Assembly (NCBI RefSeq): GCF_047730065.1
Contig: NZ_CP159829.1
Location: 1,674,001 to 1,738,000 of the forward strand
Origin: Njordibacter sp028825405
GTDB taxonomy: Bacteria; Pseudomonadota; Gammaproteobacteria; Pseudomonadales; Balneatricaceae
Reading direction: 5' to 3'
Length of the DNA stretch: 64,000 nt
Made by a program: the position numbers and the translations under genes
Part shown: one piece after another, positions 34,176 through 42,559 of the stretch
Layout of the letters: each line of letters begins with the position of its first letter
Position numbering within the stretch: the stretch's first letter is position 1
The notes under the pieces: generated by a model
The model's database searches: none
Told to the model about the DNA's origin: nothing
Seen by the model: the letters and a program-made list of their open reading frames with translations, nothing else

Positions 34176-34194
34176 GGGGACCAATAGGGCTACC
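34082..34194 (-). ncRNA. ffs: Signal recognition particle RNA (4.5S RNA)
   Basis: Read on the minus strand, the 113-nt RNA starts GGTAGCCCTATTGG and ends TAGGGGTACCACC. The ends pair to form the long terminal helix (GGTA-CCCTA with TAGGG-TACC, one G-G mismatch). The conserved domain IV that binds Ffh is present as GGTCAGGCCTGGAAGGGAGC with the GGAA tetraloop, followed by AGCC. Overall it aligns closely with enterobacterial 4.5S RNA. It is the intact copy, its 3' part being supplied by the right island. Confidence 0.93.
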
Positions 34195-34303
34195 ATAACG
34201 ATCACAATCGAGTGATTGCGAGGGGAGCAGTATAGGTAAAAAGGCCCTGCTTCTCAAGTGATTTTTATGCTCGTCAGGCAATCACTTGGTTCATGAGCAT
34301 GAC

Positions 34304-35542
34304 TCAAACACCATAGCTAGCATAGGGCAAGAACTCAACCTGTTGAGCAGCTTTACCACAAGTATTCGCCTTGACTATAGCCAGTCCATCGCCTTTCATG
34401 GCGGTGGTTAGCACACCCGAATTTTGATTGGTCATGGCCTCTAAAACAATGCCTGCTTGGTTATTTTCAAGCAAACGCACCCGAAAATACTCTTCTCGAA
34501 TACTGGATTTTTGGGGCGGATTGATTAGGCGTGCGCTGAGGCTCTGCCCTTGCGTGTGACTGCAGCCTTGCAAGGCCAATAGAAACGGCCTTGCCATCAC
34601 GATGAAGGTCACAAGCACACTGGCCGGATTACCTGGCAAACCAAAAATTGGGGTTTGTTTCACGCGCCCAAATGCTAAGGGTTTGCCTGGTTTAATGGCC
34701 AATTTCCAAACCTCTAATTGACCTAGCGTGTCTACAGCGCTCTTAACGTGGTCTTCTTCTCCTTCAGAGACGCCACCACTCGTAATAATGATATCCGCTT
34801 GGTCTGCTGCCAAGGCTAGGGCTGATTCTGTGGTTGGGCGTTCATCGGTAATAATGCCCATGTCAACCAACTCCATGCCTAACTGATCTATTAACCCAGC
34901 TAACAAGAAACGGTTTGAATTATAAATTTGCCCTGCTTTTAAGGCCTGCCCTGGGTTAACCAGTTCACTGCCCGTTGAGGCAATGGCCACTTTTAAACGG
35001 CGGTAAACTTCCACTTGTTCTATGCCCATTGAAGCCAGCACGCCTAAATGTCGGGCTTCTAGCTTGGTGCCCTTATCACACACCTGCTGCCCTGCTGTGA
35101 CATCTTGGCCCTTAAGGCGAATAAACTGACCCGTCTTTTGGCCTTGGGCTAAGGCACTGGGTTGGATACGAATGCCCCCATCCACTAGATCAACGTCTTC
35201 TTGAATGACCACCATATCAGCATTGTCTGGCACTTCTGCACCGGTAAACACGCGGGCGCAAGTATGAGCAACTAAAGCGCTAGGCACCTGCCCTGCAGCA
35301 ATACGTTGGCTCACAGGAATAATATCTAACTGCAAATCTTCTTGGCACAAGGCATAACCATCCATGGCACTGTTATCTGCAGGAGGCACCGCCACAGCAG
35401 AAACAACAGGCGCACTTAAGACTCTGCCTCGGGCATAAAACAGTGTCACTAGCTCAGTGGTTAAGGTGCAACTTGCCGTTGACATAATTTGTTGCTGGGC
35501 TTCAGCAACACTGGTGAGGCTGGTTTTATTGAACATATTCAC
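34304..35542 (-). CDS. moeA: Molybdopterin molybdenumtransferase
   Basis: The 412-residue protein has MoeA features: the N-terminal VPPADNSAMDGYAL, CARVFTGAEVPDNADMVV, the MoCF-binding ITSGGVSEGEEDHVK and GLPGNPASVLVTF. It inserts molybdate into adenylylated molybdopterin. It lies 2 bp after moaB, which makes the preceding adenylylation step plausible within one operon. It is the first core gene to the right of ffs. Confidence 0.95.
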   Translation of the reverse strand: MNMFNKTSLTSVAEAQQQIMSTASCTLTTELVTLFYARGRVLSAPVVSAVAVPPADNSAMDGYALCQEDLQLDIIPVSQRIAAGQVPSALVAHTCARVFTGAEVPDNADMVVIQEDVDLVDGGIRIQPSALAQGQKTGQFIRLKGQDVTAGQQVCDKGTKLEARHLGVLASMGIEQVEVYRRLKVAIASTGSELVNPGQALKAGQIYNSNRFLLAGLIDQLGMELVDMGIITDERPTTESALALAADQADIIITSGGVSEGEEDHVKSAVDTLGQLEVWKLAIKPGKPLAFGRVKQTPIFGLPGNPASVLVTFIVMARPFLLALQGCSHTQGQSLSARLINPPQKSSIREEYFRVRLLENNQAGIVLEAMTNQNSGVLTTAMKGDGLAIVKANTCGKAAQQVEFLPYASYGV

Positions 35543-35544
35543 AC

Positions 35545-36081
35545 TTAAGCCAAGTGTTTAGTAGCAGCATTAAAGGTGACCATTTGCACAAAATTACAGG
35601 GCTTGTGACGGCTATCTAGCTGTTCCTTAATAATGCCATCCCACGCCATGCGACAGGCCCCTGTTGATCCAGGCATACTAAAAATCACCGTGCGATTAGC
35701 CACCCCAGCAACGGTGCGAGATTGAATGGTTGAGGTGCCAACATCGGCCAAGGATAGGCTTCTAAACAACTCGCCGAAGCCCTCAATCACTTGGTCAAAT
35801 AGCGGCAGTAATGCATCGGGGGTCGTGTCTCTGGCGGTAAACCCCGTGCCTCCTGTAACTAATACGGCATGCACGTCACTATCAGCAATCCATTGACTCA
35901 CAGCGGCCCGAATTTGGTACACATCGTCTTTCACAATAGCGCGCTGCGCTAAACTATGGCCTGCCGTCTGCAGCCGCTCAATTAGAGTGGTTCCTGACTT
36001 GTCGGTAGCAACAGTGCGCGTATCAGAGACAGTTAATACGGCGATATTAATTGGTTGTTGTGGGGTGTTGGCACTTGTCAT
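35545..36081 (-). CDS. moaB: Molybdenum cofactor biosynthesis protein B
   Basis: The start is set at ATG 36081 (178 residues), preceded by AAGAGAA; a TTG at 36114 would add 11 residues. The MoCF-binding motif VTGGTGFTARDTTPDAL and the later IFSMPGSTGACRMAWDGIIKEQLD identify MoaB/MogA. MoaB is the better match by length and C-terminus. It forms an operon with moeA. The region upstream is the repeat-bearing intergenic space shared with the divergent transporter gene. Confidence 0.9.
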   Translation of the reverse strand: MTSANTPQQPINIAVLTVSDTRTVATDKSGTTLIERLQTAGHSLAQRAIVKDDVYQIRAAVSQWIADSDVHAVLVTGGTGFTARDTTPDALLPLFDQVIEGFGELFRSLSLADVGTSTIQSRTVAGVANRTVIFSMPGSTGACRMAWDGIIKEQLDSRHKPCNFVQMVTFNAATKHLA

Positions 36082-36205
36082 AGTGAGATTCTCTTGATTG
36101 CTATTGGAGAGCAAAAATAACCCCTTTAGTATACAGATACTTGGAGCTAGATTGTAGCTTGGGTATACACCCAGTTGGCGTGCATTGTTTTCTTTTCTAA
36201 CCTTA

Positions 36206-36295
36206 ATACTTTAGTTTGAAATACTTTAGTTTGAAATACTTTAGTTTGAAATACTTTAGTTTGAAATACTTTAGTTTGAAAGACTTTAGTCTCAT
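36206..36295. repeat. Five tandem 15-bp repeats upstream of an ABC binding-protein gene
   Basis: ATACTTTAGTTTGAA is repeated five times without interruption (36206-36280), followed by a degenerate sixth copy. The array lies in the 337-bp divergent gap between moaB and the transporter gene, about 125-215 bp before the latter's ATG. Nothing else is recognised in that gap except the ribosome site. Confidence 0.9.
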
Positions 36296-36418
36296 TTACT
36301 AAGGTCTAATTTTCAATATTCACCACTTCTCTAGACTAGAGCACAACCTAGAAGCACCTCTGCATTGATCTGCTGGCAGTGCCCATCTTGGTTCAACAAC
36401 AACAAATTGGAGTTCGCC

Positions 36419-37795
36419 ATGACAGATGTAAAATCTGATAAAACAAATCCTACTGCCGCGGGATGGTCTCGCCGTGATGTGTTGAAAGCCACATCAGTTG
36501 GCGCTGTAGGCGCCGCAACACCTATGTTTTTCACCCAAAATGCTTGGGCCGAAAAAGCCATTGGTAACTATCCAGTCAATGGTAGCGAAGTGGTACTCGG
36601 TTTTAACGTGCCTCAAACAGGCGCTTATGCTGATGAAGGTGCTGATGAATTACGTGCCTACAAGTTAGCTGTTACGCACTTGAACAATGGTGGCGGCATG
36701 CTCGACACCTTGAAGCCAAGCATGCTTAAAGGCAATGGCATCTTAGGCAAGAAAGTAACTTACGTTACAGGTGACACACAAACTAACGCTGACGCGTCTC
36801 GTACGTCTGCACGTCGTATGATTGAGCGTGATAAAGTGATTATGGTTACCGGTGGTTCATCTTCAGGTATCGCCATTGCGCAGCAATATCTATGTAATGA
36901 GCTTGGCATCATCTTTATGTGTGGTTTAACTCACTCAAACGACACCACAGGTAAGGACAAGCAGCGTTATGGCTTCCGCCATTTCTTCAACGCTCACATG
37001 ACCGGTAAAGCTTTGTCTCCCGTGTTAAGCAACGAATACGGCAAAGACCGTCGTGCTTTCCACCTTACAGCCGACTATTCTTGGGGCCACACCCAACAAG
37101 AGTCAATGCAAGAATTTACTGAGAAAGAAGGTTGGGGAACAGAAGGCAACATTATGACGCCTTTGAAAACCACTGACTTCTCTCAGTACCTATCTCAGGT
37201 GTTGAATTCAGATGCAGACGTGTTGATTTTGAACCATTACGGCGCCAACATGGTTAACTCTTTAACCAACGCGGTAAACTTTGGCATGCGTGACATGCAA
37301 AAGAACGGTAAAAATCTAGAAATCGTAGTGCCTTTATACAGCCGCTTAATGGCTAAAGGTGCAGGTTCTGCCAACATCGATGGCGTATTAGGAACTTCCG
37401 GCTGGAACTGGGCTCTTGAAGACGAAGGTTCAAAGGTATTTGTTAAGGCCTTTAGTGATGAATATGGTTTCCCACCTTCACAGGCAGCTCACACCTGTTA
37501 TGTGCAAACTCTTTTGTATGCCAACGCCTGTGAAATGGCGGGTACCTTCTACCCACCAGAAGTTATTAAAGCCCTTGAGGACTTTGAGTTCACAGGTGCT
37601 GGTAACGGCCCAACCTTGTACCGTGGTTCTGATCACCAGTGCATCAAAGACATCTTGGTTATGCAGGGTAAATCGCCTTCAGCACGTAATAGCGACTTTG
37701 ACTATCTACAGATCGTTGATCAAGTGGATGCGAAGACCGTGGATTACGATCCAGCCATCTTTGGTGGTGAATTAGGTCCATACGAGCCAGCATAA
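36419..37795 (+). CDS. ABC transporter substrate-binding protein, HAAT/urea-amide type, Tat-exported
   Basis: The start is ATG 36419 with GGAG at 36409-36412; upstream codons are not needed. The 458-residue protein has a twin-arginine signal (WSRRDVLKATSVGAVGAATP) and a periplasmic binding-protein fold of the hydrophobic amino acid/amide family (VVLGFNVPQTGAYADEG; MVTGGSSSGIAIAQQYL). Tat export is common for urea/amide members. The next four genes encode the rest of the transporter. Ligand is uncertain: amino acids, urea or short amides. The nearby ammonium transporter gene fits a nitrogen-scavenging role. Confidence 0.85.
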   Translation: MTDVKSDKTNPTAAGWSRRDVLKATSVGAVGAATPMFFTQNAWAEKAIGNYPVNGSEVVLGFNVPQTGAYADEGADELRAYKLAVTHLNNGGGMLDTLKPSMLKGNGILGKKVTYVTGDTQTNADASRTSARRMIERDKVIMVTGGSSSGIAIAQQYLCNELGIIFMCGLTHSNDTTGKDKQRYGFRHFFNAHMTGKALSPVLSNEYGKDRRAFHLTADYSWGHTQQESMQEFTEKEGWGTEGNIMTPLKTTDFSQYLSQVLNSDADVLILNHYGANMVNSLTNAVNFGMRDMQKNGKNLEIVVPLYSRLMAKGAGSANIDGVLGTSGWNWALEDEGSKVFVKAFSDEYGFPPSQAAHTCYVQTLLYANACEMAGTFYPPEVIKALEDFEFTGAGNGPTLYRGSDHQCIKDILVMQGKSPSARNSDFDYLQIVDQVDAKTVDYDPAIFGGELGPYEPA

Positions 37796-37815
37796 GCTGT
37801 AACTCAAGACCAATA

Positions 37816-37846
37816 CGGGCCAGTTTATTGCTGGCCCGTTTTTTAT
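37816..37846 (+). terminator. Rho-independent terminator after the binding-protein gene
   Basis: CGGGCCAG (37816-37823) pairs with CTGGCCCG (37831-37838), followed by TTTTTTATTTG. It separates the binding-protein gene from the permease genes and probably reduces their expression, a usual arrangement for such operons. Confidence 0.9.
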
Positions 37847-37908
37847 TTGTTTATACTACATTAAAAAAATAACATGAATTTGTTACAGCAACCAATGGGG
37901 TCTCCACA

Positions 37909-38808
37909 ATGGATATGACGCTCAACGCCTTTACCCTCTCTGTTTTAACCGGCTTGCAGCTGGGTTCCATTTACGTGCTCATTGCTCTGGGCTTAACCCT
38001 TATATTTGGCACTTTGGGCGTGGTTAACTTTGCCCATGGCGCACTTTACCTCATCGCTATTTATTTAGCAGTGAGCATCAATAATGCACTCGGTTTTGGC
38101 CTAGCGCTGATTCTTGTACCCCCTATTCTTTTTGTGATTGGTGTGCTTTTGGAGCGCGGCTTAATACAGCGCTTCTACAACCGCCCTCATACGGATCAAA
38201 TCTTGGTAACCTTTGGCTTAGCCATTGTCTTACAAGAGCTTTTAAAATGGATATTTGGTGCCAACAACATCCCTTTTGCCATCCCAAGCTGGGGCAACGG
38301 CATTATTATGTTGCATGACTACCTGCCATTCCTTGAAGGCTTCGTGGTTTACCCTAAGTGGCGCATGATTCTAGTGGTTGTGGCTATTGTGACGGTCAGT
38401 GCCGTATTTGCTCTATTGCACCTCACCCGCTTTGGCTTGGTTATTCGAGCTGGCATGCGAGATGCAGAAATGCTGCAGTTCCTGGGCGTTAATATTAACC
38501 GCCGCTTCATGATTGTATTTGGTTTGGGTGCCATGATTGCTGGCATTGCAGGCGTGTTTGGTGGACCGGTGACTCAGGTCTCACCAGAAGTGGGCATGCG
38601 ACTGTTGGTGCCCTCCTTCCTTATTGTGGTCATTGGTGGCATGGGATCACTGGGTGGCGCTGTGTTGGCGGGTATTTTAATTGGTATGGCACAAAGCTTT
38701 ACCGCACCATACATCTACCTCAATACCATTATCATCTACCTTATTACTGTTATCATTTTATTGGTCCGCCCACGTGGCTTATTAGGCGCCAAGGGAGTAT
38801 TTGAATAA
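37909..38808 (+). CDS. Branched-chain amino acid/amide-type ABC transporter permease (LivH-like)
   Basis: The 299-residue protein has about eight membrane helices and the family motif GLTLIFGTLGVVNFAHGALYL, together with RAGMRDAEMLQFLGVNINR in the cytoplasmic loop. It pairs with the LivM-like protein whose gene overlaps its stop (ATGA-type overlap at 38808). A terminator lies between it and the binding-protein gene. Confidence 0.9.
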   Translation: MDMTLNAFTLSVLTGLQLGSIYVLIALGLTLIFGTLGVVNFAHGALYLIAIYLAVSINNALGFGLALILVPPILFVIGVLLERGLIQRFYNRPHTDQILVTFGLAIVLQELLKWIFGANNIPFAIPSWGNGIIMLHDYLPFLEGFVVYPKWRMILVVVAIVTVSAVFALLHLTRFGLVIRAGMRDAEMLQFLGVNINRRFMIVFGLGAMIAGIAGVFGGPVTQVSPEVGMRLLVPSFLIVVIGGMGSLGGAVLAGILIGMAQSFTAPYIYLNTIIIYLITVIILLVRPRGLLGAKGVFE

Positions 38809-39782
38809 TGATTACTCAAAATAACTTTTGGCAGCACAATAAAGCCGTCTTAATGTTTGCCCTAGTGGCCTTGACGATGCCCTTATGGTTCCCGTTGATG
38901 GGCGGTTATTCTGGCCTAGATACTAAAATCATGATTTTTTGTATCTTTGTGGTGGGCTTTGATATTTTGCTTGGTTTTACTGGCTACTTGTCTTTTGGAC
39001 ATGCCGCTTTCTTTGGCATATCTGCCTACGTTACTGGCATTATGTTAAAGAGTTTTTCCGATAATATTATACCTGCCATTATTGTGGCGGTAGCCGCTGC
39101 AACGCTAGTGGCTTTAATTATCGGTTTACTCACATTAAAGAGAACTGGCATCTATTTTTCTATTCTCACTTTAGCTTTTGCCGAGATGTTTGATTCTATG
39201 GCCATGTCTATGCTGCAGCGCTGGACAGGGGGTGAAAATGGTTTAACAGGCATGCCTACTCCGATGCTATTTGACCTAAAAATGCAGGGTGATACGGTGT
39301 TTTACTTTTGCGCCATCTCCGCCATTATTCTGTTTTACTTGGCCAAAAGGATTGAACGCTCCCCTGTTGGTCTGATGATGAAAGCCATCAAGTGTAACCA
39401 AACACGATTAGAATACACGGGCATCAACGCACGTAAATACAAACTATTAGCCTTTGTATTGAGCGCCATGTATGCCGCCATTGCTGGTGCCCTCATGGTG
39501 GTTTATGAACCCTTTGTGGGGCATGAATTCCTAGGCTGGCATCAATCAGGTGAAGTCGTCATCATGTCTGTTATTGGTGGTGTAGGTACGTTAGTTGGTC
39601 CCATGCTAGGCGCTGCCTTCATGCTTTACTTCGAGAATGTGATGTCGGTAGATCTTGGTGAGCAGTGGCTACTTGTGTTGGGCGTTATCTTTATGGCAGT
39701 GGTTATATTTATGCCAGGTGGGTTTATGGAAGCAATTGCACGCCTCAAAAAACGTTTTTTCACCACTATTGACGGCGAATAG
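38808..39782 (+). CDS. Branched-chain amino acid/amide-type ABC transporter permease (LivM-like)
   Basis: The 324-residue protein has nine or so membrane helices and the LivM motifs GYLSFGHAAFFGISAYVTG and MKAIKCNQTRLEYTGINARKYKLLAF. It would form the channel with the LivH-like protein. Translation starts at the last base of the preceding stop, so the two are coupled. Confidence 0.9.
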   Translation: MITQNNFWQHNKAVLMFALVALTMPLWFPLMGGYSGLDTKIMIFCIFVVGFDILLGFTGYLSFGHAAFFGISAYVTGIMLKSFSDNIIPAIIVAVAAATLVALIIGLLTLKRTGIYFSILTLAFAEMFDSMAMSMLQRWTGGENGLTGMPTPMLFDLKMQGDTVFYFCAISAIILFYLAKRIERSPVGLMMKAIKCNQTRLEYTGINARKYKLLAFVLSAMYAAIAGALMVVYEPFVGHEFLGWHQSGEVVIMSVIGGVGTLVGPMLGAAFMLYFENVMSVDLGEQWLLVLGVIFMAVVIFMPGGFMEAIARLKKRFFTTIDGE

Positions 39783-39793
39783 GAGACTTAATC

Positions 39794-40546
39794 ATGGCCA
39801 TATTAGATATACATCAAGTGTCCTTAAGTTTTGGTGGTTTACAAGCCTTACAAAACGTTCATTTAAAAATTGAAAAAGGCAGCACCCACGCTCTCATCGG
39901 GCCTAACGGTGCCGGCAAGTCAACCTTGCTCAATGTGCTCACAGGCATGCTTAAACCCGATGATGGGTCGGTAATGTTTGATGGTAAACCATTACTCAAT
40001 GTTAACTCTTACGATATTAACCAGTTAGGCATTGCCAAGGTGTTTCAGACACCAGCAATTTTTCCAGAAATGACGGTCTTACAAAACGTTACTATTCCGG
40101 TATTTGCAGCCCGAGACGGCTCTTTTAACTTTAATATGTTTGAGGGTCGCGCTAAACAACGGCCTCTCATTGAGTTTGCTGAACAGCAAATTTGTGAACT
40201 GGGTTTGGAAGATCACATGCATGATCTGGCAGGCAGTTTATCTCGTGGAGACAAACGTCGCTTAGAAATGGCCATTTGTTTGGCTAACAAACCTCGTTTA
40301 TTGTTGTTAGACGAACCCACCGCAGGCATGGCGCGTCATGAAACTGAAAAAACCATAGAGTTACTTAAAAGCATGGACGATGGGATTACCAAAGTTATCG
40401 TTGAGCATGACATGAACGTGGTATTTTCCTTGGCTGAGAAGATATCTGTACTGTCTCAGGGCCAGATTATTGCCGAAGGCTCACCCGACGAAATTAAAGG
40501 CCATCCCAAGGTCATTGAAGCCTATCTTGGCGAAGCTCAAGTTTAA
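39794..40546 (+). CDS. ABC transporter ATP-binding protein (LivG/UrtD-like)
   Basis: The 250-residue ATPase has Walker A (GPNGAGKSTLLNVLTG), a slightly unusual signature (LSRGDKRRLEMA, where LSGGDQRRLE is usual) and Walker B (RLLLLDEPTAG). AGGAG precedes the ATG. It is the fourth gene of the transporter cluster and works as one half of the ATPase dimer with the following LivF-like protein. Confidence 0.9.
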   Translation: MAILDIHQVSLSFGGLQALQNVHLKIEKGSTHALIGPNGAGKSTLLNVLTGMLKPDDGSVMFDGKPLLNVNSYDINQLGIAKVFQTPAIFPEMTVLQNVTIPVFAARDGSFNFNMFEGRAKQRPLIEFAEQQICELGLEDHMHDLAGSLSRGDKRRLEMAICLANKPRLLLLDEPTAGMARHETEKTIELLKSMDDGITKVIVEHDMNVVFSLAEKISVLSQGQIIAEGSPDEIKGHPKVIEAYLGEAQV

Positions 40547-40567
40547 TTAGGGCATAAGGAAGAGACT

Positions 40568-41299
40568 ATGAACGAAAGTAAAGCAGACGCACCACAAACC
40601 TTCTTCTCTTGCCGTGAACTGAACGCCTTTTATGGTGAAAGTTATGTGGTACAAGGGGTATCTTTTGACATTCCTGAAGGTGATATTGTGGCCTTACTGG
40701 GCCGCAATGGAGCAGGAAAAACCTCCACTTTACGCACCATAGCCAGAGCCGATGCGCCAGGACTAAGTAGTGGTGAAATTTGGCTCAACGGCCAACCATT
40801 GCACGACATGAAAGCCTTTGAAGCAGCTCGATCAGGGGTTCAGTTAGTGTGTGAAGATCGACGCATTATTCCAGGTGTCACGGTAGAAGAGAATATTATA
40901 TTAGCTCAAATCTCTAAACCTGTAGGTTGGACCTTAGAAAAGATATACAGCCATTTTCCAAAGTTAGAAGAACGGCGTAAGCAAGAAGCTTCATCTCTTT
41001 CAGGTGGTGAACAACAAATGCTTGCCCTGGCCCGTGCTTTAGCGCGTGATGTTAAGTTACTATTATTGGATGAGCCATATGAAGGCTTGGCCCCCGTGAT
41101 TGTGCAAGAAATAGAGCGCATGCTGCGGGAAGTAAAATCCATGGGCATTACCACTATCATTGTTGAACAAAATGCCGTGGCAGCGCTTAAGTTAGCTGAC
41201 CATGCCATTATCATCGATACCGGTGAAATTGTTTTTACGGGCACCGCCCAAGAAGTGCTCGACAACCAAGCATTACGTGAAGAGTACCTAGCCGTTTAA
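40568..41299 (+). CDS. ABC transporter ATP-binding protein (LivF/UrtE-like)
   Basis: The 243-residue ATPase has Walker A (GRNGAGKTSTLRTIA), signature (LSGGEQQMLALARALA) and Walker B (LLLLDEPYEGLAP), with the LivF-style Pro after LA. GGAAGAG precedes the ATG. It closes the five-gene transporter cluster. The convergent gene downstream is Ppx/GppA, 61 bp away. Confidence 0.9.
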   Translation: MNESKADAPQTFFSCRELNAFYGESYVVQGVSFDIPEGDIVALLGRNGAGKTSTLRTIARADAPGLSSGEIWLNGQPLHDMKAFEAARSGVQLVCEDRRIIPGVTVEENIILAQISKPVGWTLEKIYSHFPKLEERRKQEASSLSGGEQQMLALARALARDVKLLLLDEPYEGLAPVIVQEIERMLREVKSMGITTIIVEQNAVAALKLADHAIIIDTGEIVFTGTAQEVLDNQALREEYLAV

Positions 41300-41360
41300 T
41301 AACATTAGGTTATGTGTGAGTTGATAAAGCAGGGGGTCTGAAAAGCCTCCCCGCTTAATG

Positions 41361-42269
41361 TCATTTAAGTGCTTGCAACAAAACCCCTTCACGCAGGGCA
41401 CCCGTGGAAAAATAAATGCGGTCTAAATTTAAGCTCAGCATAATGCCTTTGAGTATGGCGTAACCTGCAGGTAGCACTTCACCTCGGTCGGGCCGCAAAC
41501 CTTCAATGACGACTTCATCTAAATTCTCAAAGGCCAGCAGTTGATCTTCCACTTGATTCATTGAAGCTAAATCTAAATAGGGCATACCATGATCGGTGAG
41601 CCTACTCAGGCCCGCTAATGCTTTTATGGTGCCTGACGATCCAATACACATTTGCCAACTGTCCCAAGAGTCGCTTAGGGTGGCTTTATCAATGATATTT
41701 TTGGCAGCCTCAACAGCATTCTGGATGTAGCTTTGTTGAATTTTACGGTGGGGAAAAAATTGACTACTAAAAGCCACACAACCCATGGGGAAACTTTGTA
41801 AGTGTTGGGGGTGCTGCTGACCTAGGATAAGTTCCGTACTACCTCCACCAATGTCGATGACTAACTTTTTGCGCAATTGGTAGTCGGGAGAAGACACCTC
41901 ACCCACCACCCCACTAAAAATCAATGACGCTTCTTCTTCACCTGTGAGCACACGAATGGGCACGCCTAATATGGCCTCTGCTTGACGTATAAAATGCATT
42001 CTATTATGAGCCACCCGCAAGGTGTTCGTTGCCACCACATGGCAATTTTTTAGGGCCACTTGTTTGAGTTTAGGGACTAAACGCTGCAAACAGTTCAAAC
42101 CACGATCTATTGCCTCTTGACTCAGGAAACCCTGCTCGTCAAGGCCTGCAGCCAACTGCACCTTCTCACCCGACCGACTAACGATAAGATACGGCGCCTC
42201 AGCGGTGTCCACGACAGTGACATGAAAGCTGTTAGAACCAAGATCAATGGCTGCCACTAAGTAAGTCAA
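41361..42269 (-). CDS. Ppx/GppA family exopolyphosphatase/pppGpp phosphatase
   Basis: The protein of about 302 residues has the ASKHA phosphate-binding motifs VAAIDLGSNSFHVTVVD, VVATNTLRVAHN, VLTGEEEASLIFSGV and VIDIGGGSTELILG. It is the short form of about 300 residues, without the C-terminal HD-like region of E. coli Ppx. The start is uncertain: no ATG is available, and TTG at 42269 (chosen), TTG 42308 and GTG 42257 are all possible. It would hydrolyse polyphosphate or pppGpp in the cytoplasm. Confidence 0.85.
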   Translation of the reverse strand: MTYLVAAIDLGSNSFHVTVVDTAEAPYLIVSRSGEKVQLAAGLDEQGFLSQEAIDRGLNCLQRLVPKLKQVALKNCHVVATNTLRVAHNRMHFIRQAEAILGVPIRVLTGEEEASLIFSGVVGEVSSPDYQLRKKLVIDIGGGSTELILGQQHPQHLQSFPMGCVAFSSQFFPHRKIQQSYIQNAVEAAKNIIDKATLSDSWDSWQMCIGSSGTIKALAGLSRLTDHGMPYLDLASMNQVEDQLLAFENLDEVVIEGLRPDRGEVLPAGYAILKGIMLSLNLDRIYFSTGALREGVLLQALK

Positions 42270-42423
42270 TGTATGCAATCCAAAAGTAGTGACTTTGCAG
42301 TGTATCAAACAATGTTGAGAAGGCCAATTTTGTCGATGTTCTTCGACTTTTTAAGCCCCCACATATTACCCCTGTGTAATGCGCCCCATATTAGTGCAAA
42401 TCGAGTTAAATGCTATTTCAAAT

Positions 42424-42439
42424 GCACCATAATTGGTGC
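42424..42439. promoter_or_regulatory. Candidate NtrC-like enhancer upstream of amt
   Basis: GCACCATAATTGGTGC is a perfect palindrome about 65 bp before the -24 element of the sigma-54-like promoter. It resembles the NtrC enhancer (GCAC-N7-GTGC) but has one extra central base, so the match is not exact. Confidence 0.45.
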
Positions 42440-42502
42440 GCTTGGATTTAAACCTGAGCAATAAAATACTATAACTTAATGTTTTATATATATTTTTTTA
42501 CC

Positions 42503-42520
42503 TTGGCATGATAATCGCAA
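42503..42520 (+). promoter_or_regulatory. Sigma-54 promoter of the ammonium transporter gene
   Basis: TTGGCATGATAATCGCAA has the invariant GG (42505-42506) and GC (42517-42518) separated by exactly 10 bases, as in the -24/-12 consensus TTGGCAC-N5-TTGC. It lies 40 bp before the ATG. Nitrogen control of amt genes by NtrC and sigma-54 is well established in related bacteria. Confidence 0.65.
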
Positions 42521-42559
42521 TAGCCAGCCTAGTAATCACTATAACTAACCGAGACCCCC

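Noticed and set aside
34072..34281. 69-codon frame over the SRP RNA gene
   Set aside because: It lies entirely within and around the structured RNA, which explains the conservation.
36380..36418. Possible sigma-54 promoter (TGGCAGTGCCCATCTTGG) before the HAAT binding-protein gene
   Set aside because: The GG-N10-GC spacing is not met and the element would lie too close to the ATG.
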